Counted from the first letter of the stretch, positions 9,216 through 17,916 are shown. The stretch is 46,939 nucleotides of DNA from an uncultured Anaeromyxobacter sp. (GCA_903855945.1 CAIOAK010000019.1:1-46939), one strand, 5' to 3'. Translations and numbers: made by a program. Notes: a model not told the origin generated them from the sequence alone.

Positions 9216-11080
9216 GCCAGGACCAGCCCTTCATCGGGATCGACCTCGGGACCACCAACTCGGCGGTGGCCACGTTGGTGGACGGTGTGCCGCGGTTGAT
9301 CCCGAGCCGCAGCGGGCAGTCCCTCACGCCGTCGATGGTGGCGGTGGCCCGGAACGGCAAGCGGCTCGTAGGTCAGATGGCGAAGCGGCAGGCCATCACG
9401 AACGCGGAGAACACCGCCTACGGCGCCAAGCGGCTCATCGGCCGGCGCTGGGGCTCCCTCGAGGTGGAGGACGCGCGGAAGGTCCTCCCCTTCGAGCTCG
9501 TCCCCGGACCGGAGGGGAGCGACATCCGGGTCGTCCTGGGGGGGCGCGCGTTCGCCATCCCGGAGCTGAGCGCACTCGTGCTCGCCGAGCTGAAGGCCGA
9601 CGCCGAGGCCTTCTTCGGCCGGCGCGTCACGAAGGCGGTGATCACCGTCCCCGCCTACTTCAACGACGGCCAGCGCCACGCCACCAAGGACGCCGGGCGC
9701 ATCGCCGGTCTCGAGGTGGTTCGCATCATCAACGAGCCCACCTCGGCGGCGCTGGCGTACGGGTTCGGCAAGCAGATGGAGAAGAGGGTTGTCGTCTTCG
9801 ACCTGGGCGGTGGCACCTTCGACGTCTCGATCCTCGACGTGGGGAGGAGCGTCTACGACGTCATCGCCGTGGGGGGCGACACCTACCTGGGAGGCGAGGA
9901 CTTCGACCGGCGCATCATCGACTGGCTGGTCCAGTCCTTCGCCGAGGAGCACCAGGGGATCGACCTGCGCGAGGACAAGATGGCGCTGCAGCGCCTCCGC
10001 GACGCGGCGGAGCGGGCCAAGGTCGAGCTCTCCGAGATCGAGCAGGCGGCCATCCTCCTCCCGTTCCTGGCGGGCGGGGGGGACGGGCGGGCGGCCCTGC
10101 ACTTCGACCGGCAGCTCACCCGGTCGAAGCTGGAGGAGCTGACCCTCGACCTCGTGCAACGTGCCATCGCCGTGACCGACCGGACGCTGCGCGACGCCGG
10201 AGTGCGCCCTGGAGACGTCGACGAGGTGCTGCTCGTGGGCGGGATGACCCGCATGCCCGGGGTGCAGCAGGCGGTGCGCGCCTTCTTCGGCCGGGAACCC
10301 TCCCGCGGTGTCCACCCCGAGGAGGTGGTCGCCCTCGGAGCCGCCATCCAGGCCCAGGCGCTCCTTCATCCGAGGGGGGACAAGGACATCCTGCTCCTCG
10401 ACGTCACCCCGCAGAACCTCGGCATCATGCTGGTGGGCGGCTACTTCGCGACCATCATCCCTCGCAACACCACCGTTCCCACGAGCCAGGCGCACCTCTT
10501 CACCACGGTGCAGGACAACCAGTCCTCGGTGCGAATCGCCGTGCTCCAGGGGGCGAGCGAGAAGGCGGTGGAGAACGAGCTCCTCGGAGAGTTCGTGCTG
10601 GACGGGATCCGTCCGGGGCAACGCGGCGAGGTGGATATCGAGGTCACCTTCGAGATCAGCGCGGAGGGCATCGTGGGGGTCTCGGCGCGCGACTCGGGCA
10701 CCGGAACGCGCCAGTCCATCTCCGTCACCGCGACCTCCGGGCTCTCCGAGCCCGAGATGCGCCGCATCATGGATGAGAACCTCGACGACCTGCTCGCCCG
10801 GCGCCAGGTGGGGGACTTCGAGAAGCTCCGGGAGCGCACCCACGCCATCCTCTCCGAGCTCGAATCCCTGGCCCCCGCGGTGAAGGCGACGCTCTCCCGC
10901 AGCCGCTTCGGGAAGGATGCGGTCCAGCGCGCCGAGGACGTCGTGGCACGCGCCCGGGGCGCCCTCGCCGACCAGGACCTCCAGAAGCTCTCCGCGGTCG
11001 AGGAGTCGCTCGACAGGGCCCTGCAGCTCTTCAGGGGTCTGGCGACCGGTGCGGGGCCCGCTCCGAAGGAGCAGGCATGA
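9212..11080 (+). CDS. Hsp70-family chaperone (DnaK paralogue)
   Basis: A 622-residue Hsp70. The nucleotide-binding domain shows the phosphate-1 loop [11 protein letters not shown] near residue 10, [14 protein letters not shown] near 196, and [14 protein letters not shown]. The substrate-binding part carries [12 protein letters not shown] and a beta-sandwich region, followed by a helical lid. The C-terminus ends in APKEQA and lacks an EEVD-like tail. It sits between a J-domain/TPR gene and a TPR gene with four-base overlaps on both sides, not next to grpE or a classical dnaJ. This suggests a specialised paralogue, not the housekeeping DnaK, which should lie elsewhere on the chromosome. Confidence 0.9.
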   Translation: MSQDQPFIGIDLGTTNSAVATLVDGVPRLIPSRSGQSLTPSMVAVARNGKRLVGQMAKRQAITNAENTAYGAKRLIGRRWGSLEVEDARKVLPFELVPGPEGSDIRVVLGGRAFAIPELSALVLAELKADAEAFFGRRVTKAVITVPAYFNDGQRHATKDAGRIAGLEVVRIINEPTSAALAYGFGKQMEKRVVVFDLGGGTFDVSILDVGRSVYDVIAVGGDTYLGGEDFDRRIIDWLVQSFAEEHQGIDLREDKMALQRLRDAAERAKVELSEIEQAAILLPFLAGGGDGRAALHFDRQLTRSKLEELTLDLVQRAIAVTDRTLRDAGVRPGDVDEVLLVGGMTRMPGVQQAVRAFFGREPSRGVHPEEVVALGAAIQAQALLHPRGDKDILLLDVTPQNLGIMLVGGYFATIIPRNTTVPTSQAHLFTTVQDNQSSVRIAVLQGASEKAVENELLGEFVLDGIRPGQRGEVDIEVTFEISAEGIVGVSARDSGTGTRQSISVTATSGLSEPEMRRIMDENLDDLLARRQVGDFEKLRERTHAILSELESLAPAVKATLSRSRFGKDAVQRAEDVVARARGALADQDLQKLSAVEESLDRALQLFRGLATGAGPAPKEQA

Positions 11081-11796
11081 CCCGGGTCGCCGAGCTCCTC
11101 GACCAGGGCGTGCGCGCCTACACGCGTGGCGACGCGACGGAGGCGGAACGGCTCTGGTGCCGGGCGCTCGAGATCGAGCCGGACAACGAGCGGGTCCGGG
11201 CCTATCTCCGGCAGGTGCGGAGCGACCAGGCCGCGCCCCCGGCGACCACGGTACCTCCCCCCGGTCCGTTCGTCCGGTCCCCCTGGGACGCAGGCCCGGC
11301 CACCTCGCCGGTCGTCATCGTGGACGAGGGGAGCGGGCTCGACCTGGGGGCGGTGGACGAGAAGTCGGACATCCACGATCTCGTTCCCGAGCAGCGCCGG
11401 CAGGAACCCGAGCCCGCGCCCGGCTACGTTGCCGCCTGGATGGAGGAGGCGCGGGAGCTCTTCGCCCTGGGCGACTTCAGCGGTTCGCTCGGGCTCATCG
11501 AGCGCATCCTGCGGATCGACTCCGGCCACGCCGAGGCGCGCGCCTACCTCCGGCAGAACGAGGCCACGCTGGTGGCGATGTACGAATCGAAGATGGGGTC
11601 GCTCTCGATCCGTCCGCGGCTCGCCATCCACCCGGAGGAGATCCTCTGGCTGAACCTCGACCACCGGGCTGGATTCCTCCTCGCCCAGATCGACGGAACG
11701 GTGAGCTACGAGGACCTGTTCGCGCTCTCCGGCCTGCCGCGCCTCGACACGGCCCGGATCCTGGCCTCCCTCGTCTCCGAGGGCGTCATCCGCTGA
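11077..11796 (+). CDS. TPR protein with C-terminal winged-helix-like segment
   Basis: A 239-residue protein with two TPR-like pieces ([20 protein letters not shown] near residue 15 and [20 protein letters not shown] near 130) separated by a Pro-rich and acidic linker. The last 60 residues ([20 protein letters not shown], then [14 protein letters not shown]) resemble a small helical domain found in myxobacterial regulatory proteins. The start overlaps the Hsp70 stop, making a three-gene operon. It ends 11 bases into the convergent SDR gene. It is plausibly an adaptor that presents a client or signal to the Hsp70/J pair. Confidence 0.7.
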   Translation: MTRVAELLDQGVRAYTRGDATEAERLWCRALEIEPDNERVRAYLRQVRSDQAAPPATTVPPPGPFVRSPWDAGPATSPVVIVDEGSGLDLGAVDEKSDIHDLVPEQRRQEPEPAPGYVAAWMEEARELFALGDFSGSLGLIERILRIDSGHAEARAYLRQNEATLVAMYESKMGSLSIRPRLAIHPEEILWLNLDHRAGFLLAQIDGTVSYEDLFALSGLPRLDTARILASLVSEGVIR

Positions 11797-12904
11797 CGGG
11801 CGGCGCGAGCGGGTCGTCGTCCGGCTCGGGCTGCGCGGCCTCCTTCGACAGCCGCTCCCGGACGAAGTCGATGAGCCGGTCGAGGTAGCTCGTGATGGGC
11901 GGGCAGCGCACCCCGCTCCCCTCGAGCAGGTCGAGGAGGTTCCTGGAGTTGTAGAAGGCGAGCTGGTTCACCGACTCGATGGCGGCCCGCTGCTGCCGGG
12001 AGAAGCGCTCCAGCACCGGGAGGGAGAGGACCGCGTCCACCATCCGGGCCGGGAGCGTCACCCGCGGCATGCGCCGGTGGGCCCGCTCGGCGATGAGCTC
12101 GTAGACCCGCCGCGCCGAGAACGGTGCCGGATCGACCACGTGCACGGTCCGGCCCACCGAGGCGGGGTTCCGGGCCACCGTGAGGGCGGCCTCCACCAGG
12201 AAGTCCACCGGGACCACGTTGAGCGGGGCTCCGGCGTCGTCGGGGAGGGGCAGGGGTACCCGGAGCGGGGAGGTGACGAGCAGGATGGCCAGGTAGTACG
12301 GCCCCTCGAAGCGGTCGATCTCGCCGGTGCGGGAGTCGCCCACCACGATGGCCGGCCGGTAGATGGTGGTGGGAACCTCCCCCACGATGCGGCGAACCAG
12401 CTCCTCGGCCCGCGCCTTGCTCTGCTCGTAGGGGGTGCGGAACCGCTGCCCCGCCATGAGCTCGTCCTCCATGATGACGCCGCGCCGGTCGCCGGAGACG
12501 AAGGTGGAGGAGAAGTGGTGGAGGCGGGGAGGGTGGACGGCCGCGCGCGCCAGCTCGACGATGTTGCGCGTCCCGTCGATATTCACTCGCCGTGAAATCT
12601 CGCTCCCGGAGTCGAGCCGGGAGGCTGCGGCGAGGTGCCAGATGGTGCCGACGTCCCGCAGCAGGGACTTCCACTCCGACCCGGAGAGGCCGAGGTGCAT
12701 CGCCGAGACGTCCCCCTCCCAGACCTCGATCCGCGCCGACGGCGGGGCGTGGCGGGCCACCTCGGACCGAGCAGCGGCGGCGTGGGCCGGCTCGACGAGC
12801 AGGACGAGCCTCCCCGGCAGCCCCTGCTCCAGCATGCGGTGGACGAGGCGGCGCCCGATGAAGCCCGGGTATCCGGTGAAGAGGGTCGTCGCCGCGTCGG
12901 CCAT
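11786..12904 (-). CDS. Extended SDR / thioester-reductase-like oxidoreductase
   Basis: A 372-residue NAD(P)-dependent protein. The Rossmann motif TGYPGFIGRRL is at residues 10-20 (GxxGxxG variant with Pro), IWHLAAASRLD follows at 88-98, and the active-site pair Tyr159/Lys163 lies in YEQSK. The layout fits the male-sterility/thioester-reductase branch of extended SDRs, which act on acyl or sterol-like substrates. The C-terminal part beyond about residue 260 lacks a motif I recognise. It lies six bases downstream of coaE and is probably the last gene of that operon. Substrate unknown. Confidence 0.8.
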   Translation of the reverse strand: MADAATTLFTGYPGFIGRRLVHRMLEQGLPGRLVLLVEPAHAAAARSEVARHAPPSARIEVWEGDVSAMHLGLSGSEWKSLLRDVGTIWHLAAASRLDSGSEISRRVNIDGTRNIVELARAAVHPPRLHHFSSTFVSGDRRGVIMEDELMAGQRFRTPYEQSKARAEELVRRIVGEVPTTIYRPAIVVGDSRTGEIDRFEGPYYLAILLVTSPLRVPLPLPDDAGAPLNVVPVDFLVEAALTVARNPASVGRTVHVVDPAPFSARRVYELIAERAHRRMPRVTLPARMVDAVLSLPVLERFSRQQRAAIESVNQLAFYNSRNLLDLLEGSGVRCPPITSYLDRLIDFVRERLSKEAAQPEPDDDPLAPPVSG

Positions 12905-12910
12905 CCGTGG

Positions 12911-13546
12911 TCAATAACGCGCCGGGGGCGCGTTGGGAAGGCGCCGGCCCAGGCCGGAGCGGAGGGCGGCGAGGAGGGGCGCCGCCCGGGCCCGCAGCGA
13001 GGCCACGTCCCCCGTGTTCTCGACCAGCACGTCGGCGCGCCGGGCCTTCTCGTCGATGGGCATCTGGGCGTCGAGCCGCGCGCGGGCCTCGGCCGGGCCG
13101 ATCCCGTCCCGGGCCTCCAGCCGCGCGAGCTGGACGGCGGGGGGCACGTGCACCACCACCACGCAGTCCAGTTCCCGCTCCAGCCCCCGCTCGAAGAGGA
13201 GCGGCACGTCGTAGAAGGCGAGCTCGGTCCCCGCGGAGGCGAGGCGGGCGGTCTCGGCGGCCATCGCGGCCCGGACCGCCGGGTGGACGATGCCCTCCAG
13301 CCGGGCACGCGCCGCGGGGTCGGAGAAGACGATGGCCCCCACGCCCTTCCGGTCGAGCTCGCCGTCCGGGCCGATCGCGCCCGGGCCGAAGGTGCGAGCG
13401 ATCTCCTCGAGCGCGGGGGTCCCCTGCCGGACCGCCGCGTGCGCCAGGGCGTCTGCGTCGATGACCGGTGCGCCCAGTTCCCGCAGTGCGGCGGCGAAGG
13501 TGCTCTTGCCGCTCGCGATGCCGCCGGTGAGGCCGATGAGGCGCAC
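12911..13546 (-). CDS. coaE: Dephospho-CoA kinase
   Basis: A 211-residue kinase catalysing the last step of coenzyme A synthesis. The P-loop GLTGGIASGKST is at residues 5-16, followed by VIDADALAH and the VPLLFERGLE region typical of CoaE. The start is GTG at 13546, only two bases past the stop of the upstream secreted-protein gene, which indicates one transcript. Confidence 0.93.
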   Translation of the reverse strand: MRLIGLTGGIASGKSTFAAALRELGAPVIDADALAHAAVRQGTPALEEIARTFGPGAIGPDGELDRKGVGAIVFSDPAARARLEGIVHPAVRAAMAAETARLASAGTELAFYDVPLLFERGLERELDCVVVVHVPPAVQLARLEARDGIGPAEARARLDAQMPIDEKARRADVLVENTGDVASLRARAAPLLAALRSGLGRRLPNAPPARY

Positions 13547-13548
13547 GG

Positions 13549-14028
13549 TCAGTGGCTGGCGGCGGCGGGGGGAGCTGCCGGGGCGGCGGCGGGGGCCGCG
13601 GTCGGCTGGAACCGGATGGCCTCGACCGTGCCGTCCTTGCCGAAGAAGACCATCACCCCGACGGACCGGTACTGCCAGACGGTGCGGAAGTCGTCGGTGA
13701 AGGTCCTGGCCGGGTCCTTCCCGTAGGTCCCGAGCACGGCATCCTTCTCCAGCGGGCTCGCCGGGAAGACGTTGATCTCGGCCACCTTGCCGTCCTTCCC
13801 GACGAGGAACTGGGCCTGCCGCGTCCCGGTGATGGCCTGTTCGTCCCGGTAGACGAGCGCCGTCCGCCCCTCGAGCGCCCCGCGCGTGGAGGGCTCGCCG
13901 AAGCGGGTCACCACGTCGGCCAGCGTGCTCTGCCCCGGGGTGATGCCCATCCACGGCCGGGCCAGCGCCGGAGCGGGGAGGAGGATCAGGAGGGGAATCG
14001 CGGCGGCGAGGAGGCGGCGCGGGAGCAT
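13549..14028 (-). CDS. Secreted protein with BamE-like opening motif
   Basis: A 159-residue exported protein with signal peptide MLPRRLLAAAIPLLILLPAPALA. The mature part begins WMGITPGQSTLADVVTRFGEP, the pattern 'G(M/I)T..(Q/D)V...(L/F)GEP' seen in BamE/SmpA-like domains, and ends in a low-complexity Ala/Pro tail. The middle contains a FFGKDGTVEAIRF strand typical of such folds. It lacks a lipobox, so it is not BamE itself. It leads an operon with coaE and the SDR gene, and is divergent from engB with only 19 bases between the two starts. Confidence 0.65.
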   Translation of the reverse strand: MLPRRLLAAAIPLLILLPAPALARPWMGITPGQSTLADVVTRFGEPSTRGALEGRTALVYRDEQAITGTRQAQFLVGKDGKVAEINVFPASPLEKDAVLGTYGKDPARTFTDDFRTVWQYRSVGVMVFFGKDGTVEAIRFQPTAAPAAAPAAPPAAASH

Positions 14029-14033
14029 GAGGC

Positions 14034-14039
14034 ATTATA
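14034..14039 (-). promoter_or_regulatory. Perfect -10 hexamer close to the start codon
   Basis: On the minus strand TATAAT ends six bases before the ATG at 14028. Initiation would fall on or next to the start codon, implying a leaderless or very short leader mRNA. I see no good -35 at 17 bases, so confidence is low. Confidence 0.3.
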
Positions 14040-14047
14040 GTCGCGCC

Positions 14048-14665
14048 ATGCCCTTCCGCGTCCTGAGTGCCACCTTCCTCCGCACCGCCGTGCTCCGCAA
14101 GGACTGGCCGCCGCCGCCGGACGCCCCCGAGTTCGCCTTCGTGGGGCGCAGCAACGTGGGCAAGTCGTCCATGCTGAACGCGATGTCGCGGAAGAACGGG
14201 CTGGCGCGGGTCTCCAACACCCCCGGACGCACCCGGGCGCTCCAGTTCTTCGCGCTCGAGATCCAGCCGGCCGGTTCACGGAAGGTGACGCAGATCCGCT
14301 TCTGCGATCTCCCGGGCTACGGCTACGCCAAGGTCTCCAAGACCGAGAAGGCGCAGTGGGGTGGGATGATCGAGAACTACCTGCGCGAGCGGGAGCCCCT
14401 GCGGGCGGTGGTGCTCATCGTGGACGGGCGGCACGAGCCGCAGCCGGGCGACCACGAGGCGCTGGCGTTCCTGCGATCCACGGGGCGGCAGGTGATCGTG
14501 GCGGTGACGAAGATGGACAAGCTGGCCCGGAACAAGCGCATCCCCGCGCTGCGGGCGGCGGAGAAGGCGATGGGGCTCCCGGCGGGGGAGGCGATCCCGT
14601 TCTCGGCTGTGGAGGGGACGGGAACGGAAGCGCTCTGGACCCGGCTGGCGGAGATCGCGGGGTAG
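14048..14665 (+). CDS. engB: Ribosome-biogenesis GTPase EngB (YsxC/YihA)
   Basis: A 205-residue GTPase needed for 50S subunit assembly. G1 is GRSNVGKSS (residues 33-41), the G2 region is SNTPGRTRALQFF, G3 is DLPGYGYAK and G4 is TKMDKL. The length is normal. The start ATG precedes PFRVLSATFL; an in-frame ATG further upstream would overlap the divergent gene and add non-family sequence. Confidence 0.93.
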   Translation: MPFRVLSATFLRTAVLRKDWPPPPDAPEFAFVGRSNVGKSSMLNAMSRKNGLARVSNTPGRTRALQFFALEIQPAGSRKVTQIRFCDLPGYGYAKVSKTEKAQWGGMIENYLREREPLRAVVLIVDGRHEPQPGDHEALAFLRSTGRQVIVAVTKMDKLARNKRIPALRAAEKAMGLPAGEAIPFSAVEGTGTEALWTRLAEIAG

Positions 14666-14759
14666 GCTGGCAGAGGTCCGAAACGCCCTTCCGGGCGAAT
14701 TGTCTCCTGCTCAATCACCCTGGACGGTCCATATTGCGCCCCGATAGGGGCGTTGTCGC

Positions 14760-14919
14760 GTGTACCATACCGCGGCGTCGGGTTTGCGAGGCGCGTCAAA
14801 TCCCCCAGATCTTCGGGCACTTGAATGTGGATATCTCGCGTCGCCATAAATGACGTTTAGTCGTGGTACATCAAATAGTTAGGTCGGTACTGGACAGATT
14901 ACTAAGCGTGCCTTAAGTT
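14760..14919 (+). promoter_or_regulatory. Promoter region of the orphan SCPU pilin, homologous to the pilus operon promoter
   Basis: The 294-base gap after engB ends in a promoter-like segment. TGGACA (14891-14896), a 17-base spacer and TAAGTT (14914-14919) form a -35/-10-like pair. Upstream lie GTGTACCAT (14760), CACTTGAATGTGGA (14818-14831) and TCAAAT (14871). The same four blocks recur at exactly +4441 bases in front of the pilus operon, with identical spacing. The conserved GTGTACCAT and CACTTGAATGTGGA blocks are candidate activator sites. No other feature is evident in this gap. Confidence 0.6.
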
Positions 14920-14959
14920 GAGAGTGTCTCAAGGATAGCCCTCCACGAAAGGACGCAAT

Positions 14960-15436
14960 ATGAACCGCATCTCGAAGATTCTTCTCGCCGCGGCAGTTGC
15001 TACCGCGGTCGGCTTTGCCCCCCAGACACAGGCGGCCACGAAGACCGGGACGTTCATCGTCTCGGCCAGCGTCGCCAAGGCTTGCTCGACCGTGACGGCC
15101 ACGGGCGTCGACCTGGGCGTCTATGACCCGACGGGTACCGGAGACAAGACCGGAACCTCCACGATCGCGATCAAGTGCGTCAAGGGCACGGACTACACGA
15201 TCGGACTGACCTCGGCGAACAGCTGGAGCCTGAAGGGCCCCGGGGCCTCCGACCTGATCGCCTACAAGATCTACCAGCCGGGCGGCGTGATCGACTGGAC
15301 CGCGAGCACGCTCGCCGTCGCGGCCGTCACCAACAGCGCGGCGATCAACTACACCGCCACCGTCAAGGCGACCCAGGGGCAGGACGTCTCGGTCGGCGCC
15401 TACAGCGACACCGTCACCGTGACGGTCACCTACTAG
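14960..15436 (+). CDS. Orphan SCPU-domain pilin (archaic chaperone-usher subunit)
   Basis: A 158-residue secreted subunit with signal peptide MNRISKILLAAAVATAVGFA, cleaved near QTQA. The mature domain has the spore-coat-U/CsuA-B pattern: KTGTFIVSASVAKAC, DLGVYDPTGTGD, a second Cys in IAIKCVKGTDY, and an end in GAYSDTVTVTVTY. Such subunits are exported by Sec, bound by a periplasmic chaperone and polymerised by an usher. No chaperone or usher is adjacent; the complete locus starts about 3.7 kb downstream. Its 3' half is almost identical to the third operon subunit. A ribosome site (AAAGGA) precedes the ATG. It is followed by a strong hairpin, so it is probably monocistronic. Confidence 0.85.
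   Translation: MNRISKILLAAAVATAVGFAPQTQAATKTGTFIVSASVAKACSTVTATGVDLGVYDPTGTGDKTGTSTIAIKCVKGTDYTIGLTSANSWSLKGPGASDLIAYKIYQPGGVIDWTASTLAVAAVTNSAAINYTATVKATQGQDVSVGAYSDTVTVTVTY
15171..15436 (+). repeat. Duplicated 266-base segment, copy 1
   Basis: This segment aligns without gaps to 20722-20987. I count six mismatches by eye over 266 bases. Upstream of it the two genes are clearly less alike, so the border of high identity falls inside the coding region. Confidence 0.85.
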
Positions 15437-15463
15437 CTTCTCCTTCGGAACAGGGCTTTCCGC

Positions 15464-15491
15464 CGGCCGTCGGTCGCAAGACCGACGGCCG
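15464..15491 (+). terminator. Hairpin terminator after the orphan pilin
   Basis: A perfect 12-base stem (15464-15475 with 15480-15491) closed by a GCAA tetraloop lies 28 bases after the stop codon. The following sequence is only moderately T-rich (GTTCTACGTTCT), so termination may be partial. Confidence 0.6.
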
Positions 15492-15534
15492 TTCTACGTT
15501 CTCCAGGAGATCAATCCTCCGGCGCCTCGTCCGC

Positions 15535-16056
15535 TCACGCGCTCCTGGCCTCGATCTCCCCCAGGATCCGCGCGAGGCGCCGCTCCTCAGGCCCCACGTC
15601 GAAGCCCACAGCGCGCGCGCCGTCCACCACCGCCACCAGGAAGAGGAAGAGATCCAGGTGGTCGCGCGTCATCGGCTCGCCCGGGTGATCCACGAGCAGG
15701 TGCTCGATGCGCCCTGCCGTCGCCGCGAAGTCCCGGAAGCAGACCAGCTGCGGCAAGCCGGGGAGGGGACCCGTTCCGGCGGTGAGGGGCTCGAAGGCCA
15801 CCCCCACGTCGGCCAGGATCACCTGCCGCCCGTCGTCCCGCAGGAGGGCCAGGTAGGGCGCTCCGCTGTCCCGGTTCCGCGCCTCGGCCACCGCCTCGAT
15901 GCCCGCCCAGTCGAGCGGAAGCTGCTTCCCGGAGAAGACATCCATCACCGCCGGCGAAACGGAGTCGAGGAGCAGCGCCGCTGGGCGCTCCCGCACGAAG
16001 CGCTCGAGCAGGGTTCGCTGTGCGGGCCGATCGCGGAGCAGCTCCGGCCCGTTCAC
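15535..16056 (-). CDS. Hypothetical protein co-transcribed with greB
   Basis: A 173-residue soluble protein with no motif I recognise. It has no signal peptide or membrane segment. The middle reads APYLALLRDDGRQVILADVG and the C-terminal half is helical. The GTG start overlaps the greB stop (GTGA), so it is translationally coupled to greB. Confidence 0.6.
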   Translation of the reverse strand: MNGPELLRDRPAQRTLLERFVRERPAALLLDSVSPAVMDVFSGKQLPLDWAGIEAVAEARNRDSGAPYLALLRDDGRQVILADVGVAFEPLTAGTGPLPGLPQLVCFRDFAATAGRIEHLLVDHPGEPMTRDHLDLFLFLVAVVDGARAVGFDVGPEERRLARILGEIEARSA

Positions 16057-16553
16057 TTGCCCGCCTCCCAGGAGATCTCCAGCACGGTCACCTCGAAGCT
16101 CCCGGCCGGCCGACGCACCTGCACCACGTCCCCCTCCCGCTTGCCGAGCAGGGCCCGGCCGAGCGGCCCGTCCACGCTGATCCGCCCCGCCTCGACGTCG
16201 AACTCGTCCGGACCCACGAGCCGGTAGCGCTTCTCCTCGCCGTCCTCTTGCTCCAGGGTCACCCAGGCGCCGAAGTAGGCCCTCCCCGAGGGGTTGGGTT
16301 CCGGGACGATCACGGTGAGCGAGTCCATCCGTTCCGAGAGCTCCCGCAGCCGCCGGTCGAGCTCCCGCAGCTTCTTCTTCCCGTAGGTGTACTCGGCGTT
16401 GTCGCTCCGGTCGCCCAGGGCCGCCGCGGCCGCGACCTCCGCCACCACCCTGGGGCGGGTCACCGTCCAGATGCGCTGGTGCTCCTCGGAGATGCGGTGG
16501 AAGCCCTCCGGCGTGATGTAGCGCGCGGTCGGGGGGAGCTTCTCGGTGCTCAT
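16053..16553 (-). CDS. greB: Transcription elongation factor of the GreA/GreB family
   Basis: A 166-residue factor that stimulates RNA polymerase to cleave backtracked RNA. The N-terminal coiled coil carries the tip motif ALGDRSDNAEYTYGKKKL with the expected acidic residues; the C-terminal FKBP-like domain includes WVTLEQEDGEEKRYRLVGPD and the SVDGPLGRALLGKREGDVV signature. The KKL tip and overall layout look closer to GreB than GreA. The start ATG precedes STEKLPPTARYITP; upstream in-frame Mets overlap metF. Confidence 0.9.
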   Translation of the reverse strand: MSTEKLPPTARYITPEGFHRISEEHQRIWTVTRPRVVAEVAAAAALGDRSDNAEYTYGKKKLRELDRRLRELSERMDSLTVIVPEPNPSGRAYFGAWVTLEQEDGEEKRYRLVGPDEFDVEAGRISVDGPLGRALLGKREGDVVQVRRPAGSFEVTVLEISWEAGK

Positions 16554-16576
16554 TCTCGCGCCATCCTCACGGCCGG

Positions 16577-16604
16577 AATATACTCGCCCCCCTGTGAAGG
16601 TCAC
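16577..16604 (-). promoter_or_regulatory. Candidate greB promoter
   Basis: On the minus strand GTGACC (16604-16599), a 16-base spacer and TATATT (16582-16577) form a fair sigma70-type promoter about 25 bases from the greB ATG. The -35 overlaps the first codons of metF. Confidence 0.45.
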
Positions 16605-17502
16605 GGACATCCTCCGGTTCGCCCGGGAACGCGGCGAGCCCGTATTCTCCTTCGAGTTCTTCCCGCCCCGCACCGACGAGGGCGAGCGGCAGCTCTTCCA
16701 GACGGTGGAGGCGCTGCGCCCGCTCGGTCCCGGATTCGTCTCGGTGACCTACGGCGCAGGCGGTTCCGATCGAGCCCGCACCGTCGAGCTCGTGAAGCGG
16801 CTCAAGCGCGACGTCGAGGTCGAGCCGGTGGCTCACGTCACCTGCGTCGGCTCCTCCCGCGACGACGTGGGCTCCGTCCTCGACGACGTGGCCGCGGCCG
16901 GGATCCAGAACGTGCTGCTCCTGCGCGGCGATCCTCCGCGGGGCGCCCAGTCCTTCGTGCCCCACCCGGAGGGGTTCGCCTACGCGAGCGACCTCGTGGC
17001 CTGGGTGCGCTCCCAGCCGGCCCGATGGCGCTTCTGCATCGGGGCGGCCGCCTACCCGGAGGGGCACCCGGAGACGCGCGACCTCGCCCGGGATCTCGCG
17101 AACCTCAGGGTGAAGGTGGACGCCGGCGTGGACTTCCTCGTCACCCAGCTCTTCTTCGACAACTCCCACTACTTCCGCTTCGTGGAGCGGGCCCGGGCGG
17201 CGGGCATTTCACTCCCCGTGATGCCGGGCGTGATGCCCCTCACCAGCGTCGATCAGATCGAGCGCTTCACCGCCATGTGCGGGGCCAGCATCCCCCCGCC
17301 GTTCCGGGCCGCCATGGGGGTGCGGCGCGACGACGCCGACGCGTCGCTGCAACTCGGCGTGGCCTACGCGAGCCTCCAGGCGGCCGATCTCCTCCGCCGC
17401 GGCGCCCCGGGGATCCACTTCTACACGTTGAACCGGTCGCCGAGTTCGAGGGCCATCCTGGCGGCGCTGCGGGCCAGCACGCCCTGGCGCGAGAACGGCT
17501 GA
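16594..17502 (+). CDS. metF: 5,10-methylenetetrahydrofolate reductase
   Basis: A 302-residue flavoenzyme that reduces methylenetetrahydrofolate to methyl-THF for methionine synthesis. FEFFPPRTDEGE carries the catalytic Glu (Glu21), followed by SVTYGAGGSDR, HVTCVG, VLLLRGDPP and DFLVTQLFFDN, all typical of MetF. The length matches bacterial family members. I place the start at GTG 16594 (VKVTDILRFA); an upstream ATG at 16546 would overlap the divergent greB gene. No SAM riboswitch fits in the 40-base gap. Confidence 0.93.
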   Translation: MKVTDILRFARERGEPVFSFEFFPPRTDEGERQLFQTVEALRPLGPGFVSVTYGAGGSDRARTVELVKRLKRDVEVEPVAHVTCVGSSRDDVGSVLDDVAAAGIQNVLLLRGDPPRGAQSFVPHPEGFAYASDLVAWVRSQPARWRFCIGAAAYPEGHPETRDLARDLANLRVKVDAGVDFLVTQLFFDNSHYFRFVERARAAGISLPVMPGVMPLTSVDQIERFTAMCGASIPPPFRAAMGVRRDDADASLQLGVAYASLQAADLLRRGAPGIHFYTLNRSPSSRAILAALRASTPWRENG

Positions 17503-17654
17503 GACGCGATTCCGCGACCATCAACGCTTTTTTCCCCCCGCATGGTGCCCACCCGAAGAGTCGCCCCGTCTGTCCCGGGCGGACGCGCGGTGTCGCGCAT
17601 AGCAACTCGCCCTGCCGACGCCGAGAGTGTGCGATCGGCGAGGAGGAGCGAGCC

Positions 17655-17915
17655 ATGAAGCGAATCACGTGGGCGGTGCTGACGGTGGTGGGGATGGCCT
17701 TCGCGACGTCGGCGTGGGCCGAGGAGGATCAGGCCGGCGCCTCGACGCAGGGGACGACCCAGGTCGAGACGAAGGCGCAGGAGGCGGCTCAGCAACCGGC
17801 GCTCCTGACGCAGGACGTCCGGTCGGGCGCAGGGAGCATGGAGCCGGGAGAAGAGGAGACGGCCCAGGAGCAGGCCCACGAGAAGTGGGTCGAGTCGATC
17901 TGGGAATCGCCCTGA
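17655..17915 (+). CDS. Small secreted Gln/Glu-rich protein
   Basis: An 86-residue protein with signal peptide MKRITWAVLTVVGMAFATSAWA and a short hydrophilic mature part rich in Gln, Glu and Thr, ending HEKWVESIWESP. A strong ribosome site (AGGAGGAGCG, 17641-17650) precedes the ATG. The 152-base gap upstream shows a T-run near 17530 but no clear hairpin. Mature protein about 64 residues; no family recognised. Confidence 0.6.
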   Translation: MKRITWAVLTVVGMAFATSAWAEEDQAGASTQGTTQVETKAQEAAQQPALLTQDVRSGAGSMEPGEEETAQEQAHEKWVESIWESP

Positions 17916-17916
17916 C

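Noticed and set aside
14666-14959. Small gene in the gap before the orphan pilin
   Set aside because: Frames here are short and lack ribosome sites; the gap is better explained by the conserved promoter blocks.
16546-16593. Upstream ATG for metF
   Set aside because: It would overlap greB and add 16 residues unlike the MetF N-terminus; GTG 16594 gives the family start.
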